A DNA stretch of 64,000 nucleotides from Glandiceps talaboti (taxonomy: Eukaryota > Hemichordata > Enteropneusta > Spengelidae): assembly GCF_964340395.1 (NCBI RefSeq), contig NC_135561.1, positions 18,769,240 through 18,833,239 on the forward strand, written 5' to 3'. Under the pieces are notes generated by a model that was not told where the DNA came from, did not search any database, and saw only the letters and a program-made list of their open reading frames with translations. The translations under genes were made by a program, and so were the position numbers. Of this stretch, positions 53,435 to 64,000 are shown one piece after another; the stretch's first letter is position 1, and each line of letters starts with the position of its first letter.

Positions 53435-53582
53435 ATATTGTATTGTATTTATTTTAAATGTAGTCATGTGACGGTTTAAACCACTCCTGTCATTTAAGGG
53501 ATTCTTTCGTTTTTATGTTCACTCAGTATATACCTTATACCGTTATCAAACATTCATTGCCAGAGACGTTTGGATAGTAGAA

Positions 53583-53837
53583 ATGAAGCCAACGTTGCTA
53601 GCATGTTGTGTAAGAACGTGGTTATATATCTTCTATGTTACTATCTCAGTCGGTCATGTCCAAGGAAATGCGAAGACAAACCTGACACTGCTCGGCTTTG
53701 TGCCAGTACAGATCCCATCTGGCGGCTGGTCCGCTGGTGGAATGATTCCCGCCATTGACATGGCACTGGATGACGTCAATAACAATTCCGACATCTTAAC
53801 CAATTACGAATTAAGATGGCAATGGGAAGATGACAAG
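53583..53837 (+). CDS. GABA-B B exon 1
   Basis: 255 nt, phase 0. MKPTLLACCVRTWLYIFYVT signal-like start, then FVPVQIPSGGWSAGGMIPAI. Donor AAG|gtaata. Confidence 0.9.
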
Positions 53838-56800
53838 GTAATACAACTTATAGTACTGTCTGATTTTAGAGAGCCTTCAGTAATTACGGTGGGAGGGGGA
53901 TGGGGGATGCCAAACCCGGTCTGCTGCGTAAAATGTGACCCTGATGACCCTGTGACCCTCTCCCTGATCACATTTTCCAAAAAGTTGCCCTCCCCCCTCA
54001 ATATCCTTTTTCTAAAACATGACCCTATCTAGTTAACTATTTCAAAGACATGGTTAAAAAATGTCATACAACAACCTTGAAAAATGTTCTTTATATGTCT
54101 CTTACCCAGTAAATGCAAAGCTATCTATTCAAAATTGCATGATTAGTGAAGAGTTAAAACTAGCGATCAGCGGCCGACCTGAGCTGACATGAATTTATAG
54201 TTATACTGCCAATTGGTTTCCCATTTGGGGATTGTGACGACGCAGATCTAGAGGTGACCCTTCATAATGTCCGTTAGCATAGAAAGCAATGACAGACAGT
54301 AGTAATTCCGACTTTGATACTCATCAAAATTTATCTGAGCGTGATGAATCTTCTTTCAATGACGACATTACCATGTTCAATAGATTGATATAGGTGTCGT
54401 GTCCTACAATAGTAACAATCGAATTCTAATACCAATTCGGACCTCGATAAAACTAGGAGCTCAACTACTGTTACGTACAGATCGATATCAAAATGCCTAT
54501 AATGATAATGTATTGACTCAAAAAATAATAATTTGAACCAACCATAATACTATACTCAGATAGCCATTTATTTCCCCCTCCCAGAAGTTGATTGCTAATA
54601 ATAAAGTTCAGTGGTTTTGCGGTGTAGGCCTTTTACTACCTTGGCGAAACAAAAAATGAAGCCGGCCTAATTTTATTGTGTATATTTGAAATGAGAGTAA
54701 CCTGTAAATGTTTCACAGTTTTCGGTGTCGTCTTGTATTGTCACATGTTTGGCTTGTGACAGCGAGTATACATCTATTATTTTCGGCCTGGGCTGTCTGG
54801 TCTATGGCCCGATACTCTAGACTTACTGAGTCCTAGTCTGAGACCCACGTAAAACCTCAGAAAATCGCATTCGGACTGAACGGAAGTACGTAGGCCTCAT
54901 CGGCTTGTTGGGGTCTCGAATTATTGCGTGTTTTTGATCACGGTGTACGGGGTATTTTCGGTGGGGGGGGGGGTAGTGTTGTCAAGGCAGTAGTTTTGTT
55001 TCGCTGGTAGTCACTGCAGCAGTAGGACTGCTCCCAGGTCAAAGCTGAAATATAGTAATAATAATACTCAAATTATTTTTTTTTAAAAAGCGCACTACAC
55101 TGCGTCCCAGTGCTCTATACAATACTGAAAAAGGAAGAAAGTGGATAAAGTGATATCAAAGAACAAGTCACGTGGTTAAAAAAAAGTAAAACGAAACATT
55201 ACAAAGTAAACAAGGCTAAAATGACAACGATAGCGTGAAAATAGATCCCCAAAATGATAAAATTACATACTTTTCGTTTCGCGAAAATCACACAGGTAGT
55301 ATTGCCTAAAAGGTGAGTATTAAGATTGCGTTTAAAAGATTCAGTTGTACTATCCAAGCGAATATTAAAAGGAAGATGATTCCATAGAATTGGAGCCGTA
55401 ATTTAAAATGCCCGAAAACCATAATTCATTTTGTAGTATCAGTTGTATCTTGCCTCTTTAAAATCAATTTATCAGCAGAACGAAGTGTGCGCATCGGGGT
55501 GTAAATTCAACCAGAGTCCGCATGTAGTTTGGGCATTCACCAAGATGAATTTTGAATGTGAATCGGGTGATTTTGAACTTGATCCTCTGCTCAACAGGTA
55601 GTCAATCAAGATCGAATAAAACAAGTGCGATGTGTTCAAACGTCTCTGTTTATACGGCAATGAGATGAGCAGTGGCGTTTTGTATAGAGTGGATATCATC
55701 GACAGGCGCAGTATATAAAGTAAAAAAAGTATAGGCCCCAATACTGAACCTTCCGGCACACGAAATTGTTAGAACAACGTTATGTGATGTAGTGAAATTA
55801 ATAACAACACGTTGTTTACGACTTCCAAGATATGAACGAAACCACTTCAATAGTGAACCTGTTATGCCAAAACGAGAGTGCAGCCGACGTACTAAAATAT
55901 CACGATCAAGCGTATCAAACGCTGCTGACAGATCTAGCATTACCAGAATCACGTTCTTCCGAGAATCCAATGCAATCATGATATCACTATACTGTGTACA
56001 CGAAGTAAAGCAGTTTCAGTGCTGTGACCGGCACGATGGAGTGGTTAAGTTGGCACTTCGTGTACAATCGATTGATTGAGAGCTAGCATTGCAGTTGATC
56101 AGCTGCATTACGTTCTAAACACTTGGATAAAAAAAACCCAGAAATTAGACACTGGTCTATAATTCTTCAGTATATTGTGATAAAGACTTGGATTGTTGAT
56201 CAAAGGACGAATAAATGCTGATTGGACAAATTGTGGAACGAAACCTCATAAAAGCGAAACATTGGGTCATGAAGTCATGAAAGGTACAATCACATGAATA
56301 CAATATATCTTTTAAAAGTACAGTTTGTGAAATATCTAATATACAGGATTTAGGAGAAGATTTCGTGACAAGTTTTATCACGTCATCTTCAGTGACTGGC
56401 ATAAAAGACGGTAATGAATAATTCGCAGGTACAGTTACGTGATTATCGGTGGCAGGGTTAAGACAGACCCTTTAGCTTTTCAACTTTAAATTGGAAAAAT
56501 CTACATGGATTCGCAGACCACACTCGGATTGAATGTTTCCATATAATCCATATGTATCAATTTATATGTACTGCGAAATACTTCAAGTCATACATCAATA
56601 ATGTCTCTTAACTTCTAAACAAACAGACCTAGGAGCGAACGTGGCTCCAATCTGGTTGCAGGGTTTCGCTCATAACCATGTGTTGGGGTCACGACCTTGA
56701 TTGCTTGATTGATTTCTCACTACTGCTGTCACCACAGAGAATGTGTATGAAGGCATTGCATTAACTAGTGACTGCGTTTGGATCTAATTGACAAAACTGA

Positions 56801-59800
56801 AGGCTAGAACTACCAAAGACTTGATGGGCGCACTACCGATATTGTATCTTACCGCATTCATTATTATGTCTCCTCATCAGTTTTACCTAAAATGATGTAA
56901 AATACTTTTTACAAAAAAAGCTGTTCAGGGCTGTAACTAACTATGGAGAAGTTTAAAGGAACAATAACATGTTTTAATTATGTGTACCGAGGTAAAACTA
57001 GGAAGTACAGAACAGAGCATGCGTCATGGAATATACTAATAATTCAATTGGGAGGTAACGTGCAAATTTCAATATCGTCTTAGGTGGCAGCGGCGAAATC
57101 TAGCAACTATGGATTGTGTGACACTGGTGTCAAAGGTGGGATACCAAAATCACAAACTAATACAAAGTTAGATAATACAATGAGTCAAAGTAAAATGTGA
57201 CCCTCCGCTAGCTCCATTTTCTAAAACGTGGGCTTCCCCCAAGAACTAATTTGTAAAAAATATTTAATTTATCTCCACTCAATTTCTCCATCGATTACGG
57301 AAGACTACGGCCACTATGTACAATGATCAGTTTCAGCGAAACCGTTCTAAGACATCTTTAGCAATTTTAGAGTAAACAAACGTGACTGATATATATGAAT
57401 TCCTTTGAATTAAAGGCGATATGTCTTCTCTTGTTTGTTTAATACAGTGCAATCCAGGGTATGCCACTTATCTTCTATCTGAATTAGTTCACAAGAAACC
57501 TCAGAAGTTAGCAATTCTTGGCGGTGGTTGTTCTATCGCTACGGCACCAGTAGCCGCTTACTCCCACTATTATAATCTGGTACAGGTAAGTCATTGACCA
57601 CCTTTATTACACTAGAGGCTAGCTGTGAAGCTGGAAGTACAAGGTCCATCTATGTGTCCATCCGTGTAGACATAGCATATTTACTTCAAAGCTGTCACTA
57701 AGGTCACATATTTTGCTTTATGATAAAATCAAATAAGATTCTGCAACGTCACATTTGTAATTAAAATCGCCATTTATCCCTTACCTTTTACCTAAAACTA
57801 CAGACAGCATTCAAGTGTCTAGCAATATACTGACCTTTCTCTTAAAATTGACCTCAAACTTTGGCTTTGATGTCATTTGTCAAAGTAAAACCGTTTCCTG
57901 TATACCACATATACATTGTGTGGTTGATTCCTTTCAACTGTTTTCCTGAGAAATGAACTAATGAATTATTTTGGTGTACATGTTCTAGTATGTACGCATA
58001 CACGACAACAAATTGAAATAATTATTATGTTTCCTCCACAGTTGTCGTACTCAACTGCATCTCCCCAGTTTTCTGACAAGTCAACATATCCCCTATTCTC
58101 GAGAACACAACTGTCAGAGCTGGCCTCGAATGGTGTAAGACTAGCCATATTGAAACACTTCAAGTGGCAACGGGTTACGCTATTATATGAGGATGCAATA
58201 TTCTTTGTACAGGTAACATATGTTTTTTTCTAGATAGAGTAATAATCAGTCCTTTCATAGGCTGTCATGAAAAGCGATGCCGGCTTCGCACTTTTAATTC
58301 ATTATAAAATCGATTATTTACATAATAAGCCTTGAGGAATGGTATGCATAAGGAAAAAAGAAATATTTAACAGTTCATTTGAAATGATTTTCCTTATTTT
58401 ATGAATGCTGAGATACTCTTCTTCTATCGATTCAAAGGTCACCAGTGACTTAGTATCCCTGCTGGCAAAGACGGATATCAAAATCGTGACGTCATTGATA
58501 TTCACTCGTGACTCCTACCTAGAGTTGCAATTGGTCAAAGTAAGTGTACACAATTTACGAATCAGCCTCACCCCGTACCTTTTGGAATACATATATTTAG
58601 AATATAGAGTACAGAGAATTGGTATTTTGTTTCTTCTTAGTAGGTATATTTAACCTCGATCGGGTCGTCATTCAATACGCTGAAGATTTATGAGTGAAGG
58701 AGATTATTCACTATTTTGCAAAACCCGAATTTAGTTTAAAAATCTTCTAGCGAAGAATTTAGTGAGGAAATATACATTTTGTTAACTACAATTGCGGTTA
58801 ATAATATGCATTTATAGCTTGGTGATGACGTCATCATTTAAATGTCAAAAACTGCACGTTTTGGAACTATCAAAATCGGGAGGACAAAGACTCCAGAAAT
58901 TGCCGAATTGAGACATTATATATTATTTTCGATTGTTGTGCTACAATATCTAAGTAGAAAGGAATTTCTAAATTAATCATTTTTCATTGTATGACTAATT
59001 ATCTTTATTTTTTAAGCTATATTTGCATAACACTGGTAACTTCAACATCAGATTTACTAAAAAATGATTAATGTAGAAGTTTCTTTCTACCTAGGTATTG
59101 TAGCACAACATGAGCGAAAATCATTGGTTAGTGCAAAAATTTGGGAATTGTAATAAAAAAAAAATTCAGTCTCTTTTGACTTTAATTGTTATTTTTAAGT
59201 TATTCAGACTGTTAAAGTATGATTATGAATTGAAAGTATCATCAACATGTCCATATACACTAACTGTCTTTCTTTCTTAATTTTCATATTTAGTGAACCG
59301 ACCGGCCAATAATTTTAATAAGTTTTATTTTTCCTACGAGAGAAACAACAAAAATGACTAAGGCTGCCTTTTGGATATATCTCCATTATACCAATACAAG
59401 AAAGGATTCAGACGAATTGTATCCACGTGAGATCTAATGAAATAGGAAAGTTGAAGTTTTACAGTCACACATGGCGAAAAAACATGTTATAAGAAATGAT
59501 CTCAATCAATTGCGGCAATGCTTCTATATCATGAACATGTTTACACATATCTTCTTTTTTCGTTGTTATAAAACAGGAGAAGGATGGGAGGATAATAGTT
59601 GTATTAGCATATGAAGGTCATGCCAGGATACTATTTTGTAATGTAAGCATGAGTACTCTTTAAGATTTATTTGTTGACTTTCTTTTTATTAATCAGGTGT
59701 GATCGACCACTCTATACAGCCGAGAAGTTGACCAAATAATTATTTGAGTTCGCACATTCAATTCAAGCCGCAATGAATAGCAGACTCAATTACTAAATAA

Positions 59801-62800
59801 GGGATAGCATGGTTGTGACTTACAGACAATTAAAACATTACTTTTCCTTACTATAGGAAAGGCCTGTCATTTTCATGATACACTGCCTAGCTTTTGTTCA
59901 AATGTTTACTTTATAAAGCGTCCCTTCACTTCCACCACGTCTATTTACTTACAGGCCTACCACCTTGGCATGTATGGGACAGAGTATGCGTACTTGATAC
60001 CTGGGTGGTATCCTAAAAATTGGTGGAAGAAAAAAGAAGAATTAGTTAACTGTACACAGGAAGAGATGAAGACGGTAATAGAAAGTACAATAGAAGTTGC
60101 GCAATTAGCAAAAGACACTACGAACCAAGTTACAATTAATGGAGAGGTGAGTATTGATATGCACAAAGTTGAACCTTCAGCAGACTTTTTTTGTATATTG
60201 ATTATTAGTATTTGTCTCATTAAAATATTTAAGTATAAATCTATTGTAAGTTGATTGAAGAGATTTAAAACAACATCTAATTTTTTTGAAAGAACTTCTA
60301 TGCAGAACCACAGATTTAAATGAACAGCTATTTTGTTTAATGAACTTCTATGCAGTACCATATATATGGTCGGAATCACCAATATAAAACGTGAATTATG
60401 CCAAATAAAACAGTACTGTTGTTATTCGTGTTCCTTCTGCATTTAAAATTATCTTTGCTAGCATAACAGAAACGCACAGACTTCAGAATAAGAATAATTC
60501 AAAACTAAAACTGGTGTATTAGTTACACAAAACCTTGTGTGTGTGTCATTGCAGACTTTCAAACAATATGAAAGAAGATACTTAAGGGTGCTACAGCAAC
60601 CAAGATATAAAGCTATGAACATGGAATACCACTTTTGGCATGGTTTCGGCTACGACACTGTCTGGGCTATCGCATTGGCTTTAAATACGAGCATCGAGCA
60701 CATGTCCCAAAAAGTAAGGATTAGACTTTAGAGATATGTCTAGTCAGACGTACTTATATCTGACTTCTATTGATTACTGGTATCAACTTACATAATGATT
60801 TTTGGTGACAAAATAGTATTCTTGGGCAGAAGTTTCCCTGATTATTTTTGTTGATGATATTATTTCGATTTAAAATAAAACATCCATCAATAATGCATTT
60901 CCTGACAAACCATGCAGTTTGTCATATGACTACTGTTGCTTTATCTTCGAAAACAAAATGTTGATGGCACTTGATATTTGTTTCCGGCGATGGGATACAC
61001 GACGTGAACAACTTGTTTTCTTCATATAATACGAATTATAACACATTGTGTTCATATAGTCTTAAGTGATTGGCTTAGATCTTGTCACATGGTGGGAACT
61101 TTTGACCCAGAGTGACCTCAATTTACATGTACGTGGTGCTATTTGGGTTCTATTTTTCCTGGGGTAATGTTCATGTACATGTTCATGTCTTAGCGATGAT
61201 TTGCTTTTACTGTAGAAAAAAATATGTGCCCGAGAATTAATGTGATGTGTTATAGAACACTTATTGCCTGGCCTTGTTCTGGCACTAGTAGACGCAATAT
61301 TACCCCATGCTGTTAAGTACAAACTAAACACCTATTGCCTGGCCTTGCTCGGGCACTAGTAGATGTGATATTACCCCATACTGTTATGAACAAGCTAAAC
61401 ACATATTGCATGGCCTAGTTCGGACAATAGTAGACGTCATATCATCCCCATGCTGTTATGTACAAACTAAACACCTATGGCCTGGCCTTGTTCGGGCACT
61501 ACTAGACATCATATTACCCCCATGCTGTTATGTGTCAACTGTTTGCCTCAGCTTTCAAACAAATATTACATTATTACAATACGAGATCCATGCATTATTA
61601 AAACTAATACATTCAAAACACAAAGCCAACAAGAAGTATGTGATAAAAACGAAAAAGTGGCCCTTGTTGTATTCAGAAGAAAATTACTACAATGTGTTCG
61701 TCAGAATATTGTAATTTACTTTGTACACTATTTTCTCAAATATATATCTGATAAATATGTCTTGTTTAATTCTTATGCACACAGTTTTCTAATGTGAAAG
61801 TGTTTTCGATACATTCTTGCTGAGTGTTATGTTCTTCACTTAAAAATGTACTGAGTAAATGTTTATTCAGGAGGTGGGGTATGATGTCTCATTAGACGTT
61901 AGAGCTATTAGTCATGCCCTTCACTATAATTACACCTCTTGTGCATGTACAGTGTACGTTTAAAATTCTTACATAATTTTGCTTAAATTAAAGTACTGCA
62001 GTACAAAACAAAACAATACACTACCATCCAATGAAATACAATACAGTACAGTACGATAGAGTGCAGTGCAGTGCAATGTAATACAATACAATACTATACA
62101 ATACAATACAATGCAATGCAAATCTATGCAATACAATACAATAAATGCAATGCAATGCAATGCAATGCAAGTTTGCATTAAAGGTAACTACATTTGTCTC
62201 TTTAGATGGTGAACTCTTCAACTCTAACACGTCACAAGGCTCTTGAAGATTTTACATACGCTGATGGTGAAATGGCAAATATTATATTACAAGCTCTACG
62301 TAATACATCATTCCGTGGAGTATCAGTAAGTATTAAACATGATATAGGGATACACCTAGGATAGGCGTTCCGGACTTTACTTTAAGATATAAAGTTTGGC
62401 AAAATTAATTTCACAAATGTTTTGACTTTCGATAACATTTAGATATTTTTTACATTTATTGTGTGACATGTTATCCACTGCATGTATCAACATCTTTTTA
62501 GAATATTACTAAGCTTTCAATACATAACATGAAAAGCACATAATACACAGCACCACACAACGCAATTCACACAGTACCACAACACAACACAACACAACAC
62601 AACACAACACAACACAACAACGCAACGCAACGCAGCACAGCACAGCACAGCACCACACAACAACACAACACAACACAACACAACACAACACAACACAACA
62701 CAACAACGCAACGCAACGCAACGCAGCACAGCACAGCACAGCACCACACAACAACACAACACAACACAACACAACACAACAGCACAGCACAGCACAATAT

Positions 62801-63775
62801 TATTATTCTGTCAACTTTAAATGCCTTTACATGATATATAGCAGACCGCACCACAACTATACGGAAAATATTACTCTGTCCGTTTGTCAAAAAATTAAAC
62901 AAGTACACGTTTATGTGTAGTAACTCCATGACATCAATGATCAATTTATATACTAATTTTAACTTTAATATAGGAATTAGAAATGCAGATAATTGTAGAT
63001 TTCTTTATTATATGTGTATGTTAAAATAAGTTAAAATGAAAAAAAATTTGACTATTTGATGGCGGATTTAACACGATAAACGTCCACATGTATATGTACA
63101 ATTTGATACCTTTATTGACAGGGTGAAGTCAAATTTGATGCCAATGGTGATAGAGGAGGCAATCTAGCAATTTGTCAAATGAGAGGTGAAGTGCTATATT
63201 TAGATTTATTTATTGCATGAAGTATAAAGAGCCATGACTCATATTCTACTGTGGTGACAGCATAACAAATACATATTAAAGAATTAATTTAGTTAATTGA
63301 CGACAGCGATAAATAGATGTAGTCATGTGCAAACATTTTAGTAGTTATCGTGAGTGATACCGATTAATATGTAAACATAGAAAGGTTATTGATGAAAGGA
63401 ATACAGTATTCATTTAAATTACTGCTCGTTGGGATTATAAATGAAGAATCAATTTGAGGTGAATGTTTGTACATCACACATGACGAAGTATCGGATAATT
63501 TTACCTGTTTCTAAGGCTCCTTACGTACACACATGATAATATCTTCTTGTGTTCTATATACAGTATAGCCGTTCAACCACGGCCAACTGCCAAAGACCCT
63601 CTCATCAATCTTTAAAATGTGAATGTAGATAATTAGGGTCTCATTTTGTTATTATTGAAAAACCAAAAAGTGAGAGAAATATAAAACTCATCTTTTGCAG
63701 ATGGTAAATCGGTGTACCTTGGCATGGCTGATTTTAATGGGACAATGGCGATGGTGCGTGGATTCCAGTGGCAGG
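53583..63775 (+). CDS. GABA-B-type class C GPCR, copy B (exons 1-10, runs off the window)
   Basis: Tandem paralogue of the gene at 29749. The ten exons in the window encode the signal peptide and the full flytrap domain (about 447 codons), each the same length as its copy A counterpart except exon 1, which has one extra codon. Every splice junction and phase is kept and no stop or frameshift is seen, so the gene looks functional. Differences include GGGCSIATAP for GGGCSTGTAP beside the predicted ligand site, and WKKKEELVNC for WEKEEDIVNC. The seven-helix exons must lie to the right of 64000. Confidence 0.93.
53838..55060. other. GABA-B B intron 1, proximal part
   Basis: AT-rich sequence absent from the 271-bp intron of copy A; no recognised features apart from a G-run near 54963. 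Confidence 0.45.
55060..56500 (-). mobile_element. Decayed CR1/L2-type LINE in intron 1 of copy B
   Basis: Minus-strand remnants in several frames: MPVTEDDVIKLVTKSSPKSC near 56400, VILVMLDLSAAFDTLDRDIL (RT motif A), RRLHSRFGITGSLLKWFRSY, VPEGSVLGPILF-like motif B after a frameshift, and a tail with MRTLRSADKL and WNHLPFNIR-like residues. Many stops and shifts, no YADD found. Absent from copy A, so inserted after the duplication, or lost from A. Confidence 0.8.
56500..57447. other. GABA-B B intron 1, distal part
   Basis: Nothing recognised until the last ~130 bases, which match the end of copy A intron 1. Confidence 0.5.
57448..57585 (+). CDS. GABA-B B exon 2
   Basis: 138 nt, phase 0. ILGGGCSIATAPVAAYSHYY. 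Differs from copy A at the residues just after G-C-S. Confidence 0.94.
58042..58212 (+). CDS. GABA-B B exon 3
   Basis: 171 nt, phase 0. LSYSTASPQFSDKSTYPLFS then LKHFKWQRVTLLYED. Confidence 0.94.
58438..58539 (+). CDS. GABA-B B exon 4
   Basis: 102 nt, phase 0. VTSDLVSLLAKTDIKIVTSL then IFTRDSYLELQLVK. Confidence 0.92.
58540..59576. other. GABA-B B intron 4
   Basis: Partly alignable to copy A intron 4 (32400-33074). Includes a short inverted pair around TAGAAAGGAATTTCTAAATTAA (58955) and TTTCTTTCTACCTA (59080), a likely small hairpin element of ~200 bp lacking in copy A. Confidence 0.45.
59577..59642 (+). CDS. GABA-B B exon 5
   Basis: 66 nt, phase 0. EKDGRIIVVLAYEGHARILF then CN; one residue differs from copy A. 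Confidence 0.93.
59955..60146 (+). CDS. GABA-B B exon 6
   Basis: 192 nt, phase 0. AYHLGMYGTEYAYLIPGWYP then NWWKKKEELVNCTQEEM. Confidence 0.95.
60555..60713 (+). CDS. GABA-B B exon 7
   Basis: 159 nt, phase 0. TFKQYERRYLRVLQQPRYKA then WHGFGYDTVWAIALALNTS. Confidence 0.95.
61260..61546. repeat. Minisatellite, four units of ~72 bp
   Basis: Four tandem copies of a unit with CCTGGCCTTGTTCGGGCACT, TAGACATCATATTACCCC and ATGCTGTTATGTACAAACTA, starting near 61260, 61331, 61403 and 61474. Copy A has only one (35129-35200). Confidence 0.88.
62000..62170. repeat. Degraded ATACA/ATGCA pentanucleotide array
   Basis: Pentamers ATACA, GTGCA, ATGCA in irregular order; homologous position to the purer array at 35677 in copy A. 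Confidence 0.9.
62206..62325 (+). CDS. GABA-B B exon 8
   Basis: 120 nt, phase 0. SSTLTRHKALEDFTYADGEM then ILQALRNTSFRGVS. Confidence 0.93.
62560..62800. repeat. CAACA/GCAAC/GCACA pentanucleotide array with higher-order period
   Basis: Blocks of (ACAAC)n, (GCAAC)n and (AGCAC)n recur in the same order with a period near 85 bp, about two and a half times. Absent from intron 8 of copy A. Confidence 0.9.
63122..63185 (+). CDS. GABA-B B exon 9
   Basis: 64 nt, phase 0 to 1. GEVKFDANGDRGGNLAICQM. Confidence 0.93.
63701..63775 (+). CDS. GABA-B B exon 10
   Basis: 75 nt, phase 1 to 1. SVYLGMADFNGTMAMVRGFQ then WQG. Last exon in the window; donor G|gtaagg. Confidence 0.93.
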
Positions 63776-63883
63776 GTAAGGGTATTATTAAAAAAACAAG
63801 TATCAACCATATTCTCTAAAGAGAAGTCTTATTTTATGATATGTCGATACTGTCAGATATTTGATTGTCAGTATATTTTAATT

Positions 63884-63997
63884 TATATCGCGTAATGTTC
63901 AAGTCGACTGACATACGATGACGTCATTATTTATGACGTCATTATGTACGTCCATTGTTCTAGAATTACATATGCATGTATCAGGGTAAAATTGTAA
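63884..63997 (-). repeat. Inverted counterpart of the intron segment at 37341
   Basis: Reverse complement of the 37341-37429 series, with two small extra inserts (one around GACGTCATTATTTATGACGTC). Same intron of the paralogue, opposite orientation. Confidence 0.82.
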
Positions 63998-64000
63998 GAG

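Larger units (their letters stand above)
49920..53582 (+). repeat. Upstream part of the tandem duplication unit, copy B
   Basis: Matches 27460-29748 in order, with small deletions and two large extra blocks at 51565-51750 and 52213-53458. It leads directly into GABA-B copy B exon 1. Confidence 0.85.

Noticed and set aside
62509-62944. Cys/Val-rich ORFs
   Set aside because: Reading of the CAACA pentanucleotide array.

Overview
The window is animal nuclear DNA: AT-rich, with canonical GT-AG introns, animal membrane-receptor genes, several kinds of retrotransposon, and many tetranucleotide microsatellites (CTGT, GTAT, CATA and relatives). It looks like a marine invertebrate, perhaps an annelid or other lophotrochozoan, or an invertebrate deuterostome. 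The species cannot be fixed from the sequence.

Layout. (1) 1-3092: 3' flank with microsatellites and a minisatellite. (2) 3093-22431, minus strand: one 16-exon gene for a DEG/ENaC (acid-sensing/epithelial sodium channel family) subunit, assembled here exon by exon with all reading phases agreeing (790 codons). It carries five LDL-receptor class A modules and one PAN/apple module inserted in the extracellular loop shortly after TM1. Its introns hold LINE remnants, a ~145-bp diverged satellite and many microsatellites. (3) 22432-29748: intergenic; no gene recognised. (4) 29749-46354, plus strand: a complete 17-exon class C GPCR gene of the GABA-B receptor type (807 aa), interrupted in intron 13 by an antisense Penelope-like retroelement lying inside a CATA microsatellite. 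(5) 46355-53582: a 5'-truncated non-LTR retrotransposon, a hairpin element, then a second copy of the GABA-B upstream region. This copy is split by a ~1.25 kb insertion holding a LINE tail and an LTR-like block. (6) 53583-64000, plus strand: a second GABA-B receptor paralogue, of which the first 10 exons (ligand-binding ectodomain) lie in the window; the seven-helix part lies beyond the right edge. Intron 1 of this copy has gained a decayed CR1/L2-type LINE.

The two GABA-B genes form a direct tandem duplication whose unit starts about 2.3 kb upstream of the first gene (27460 against 49920). Exon lengths match one for one except exon 1, where copy B has one extra codon. The introns differ by transposon insertions, minisatellite expansion and one inverted segment. 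Both genes and the channel gene encode plasma-membrane receptors/channels that could act in neuronal or chemosensory signalling; nothing in the sequence shows that they act together.
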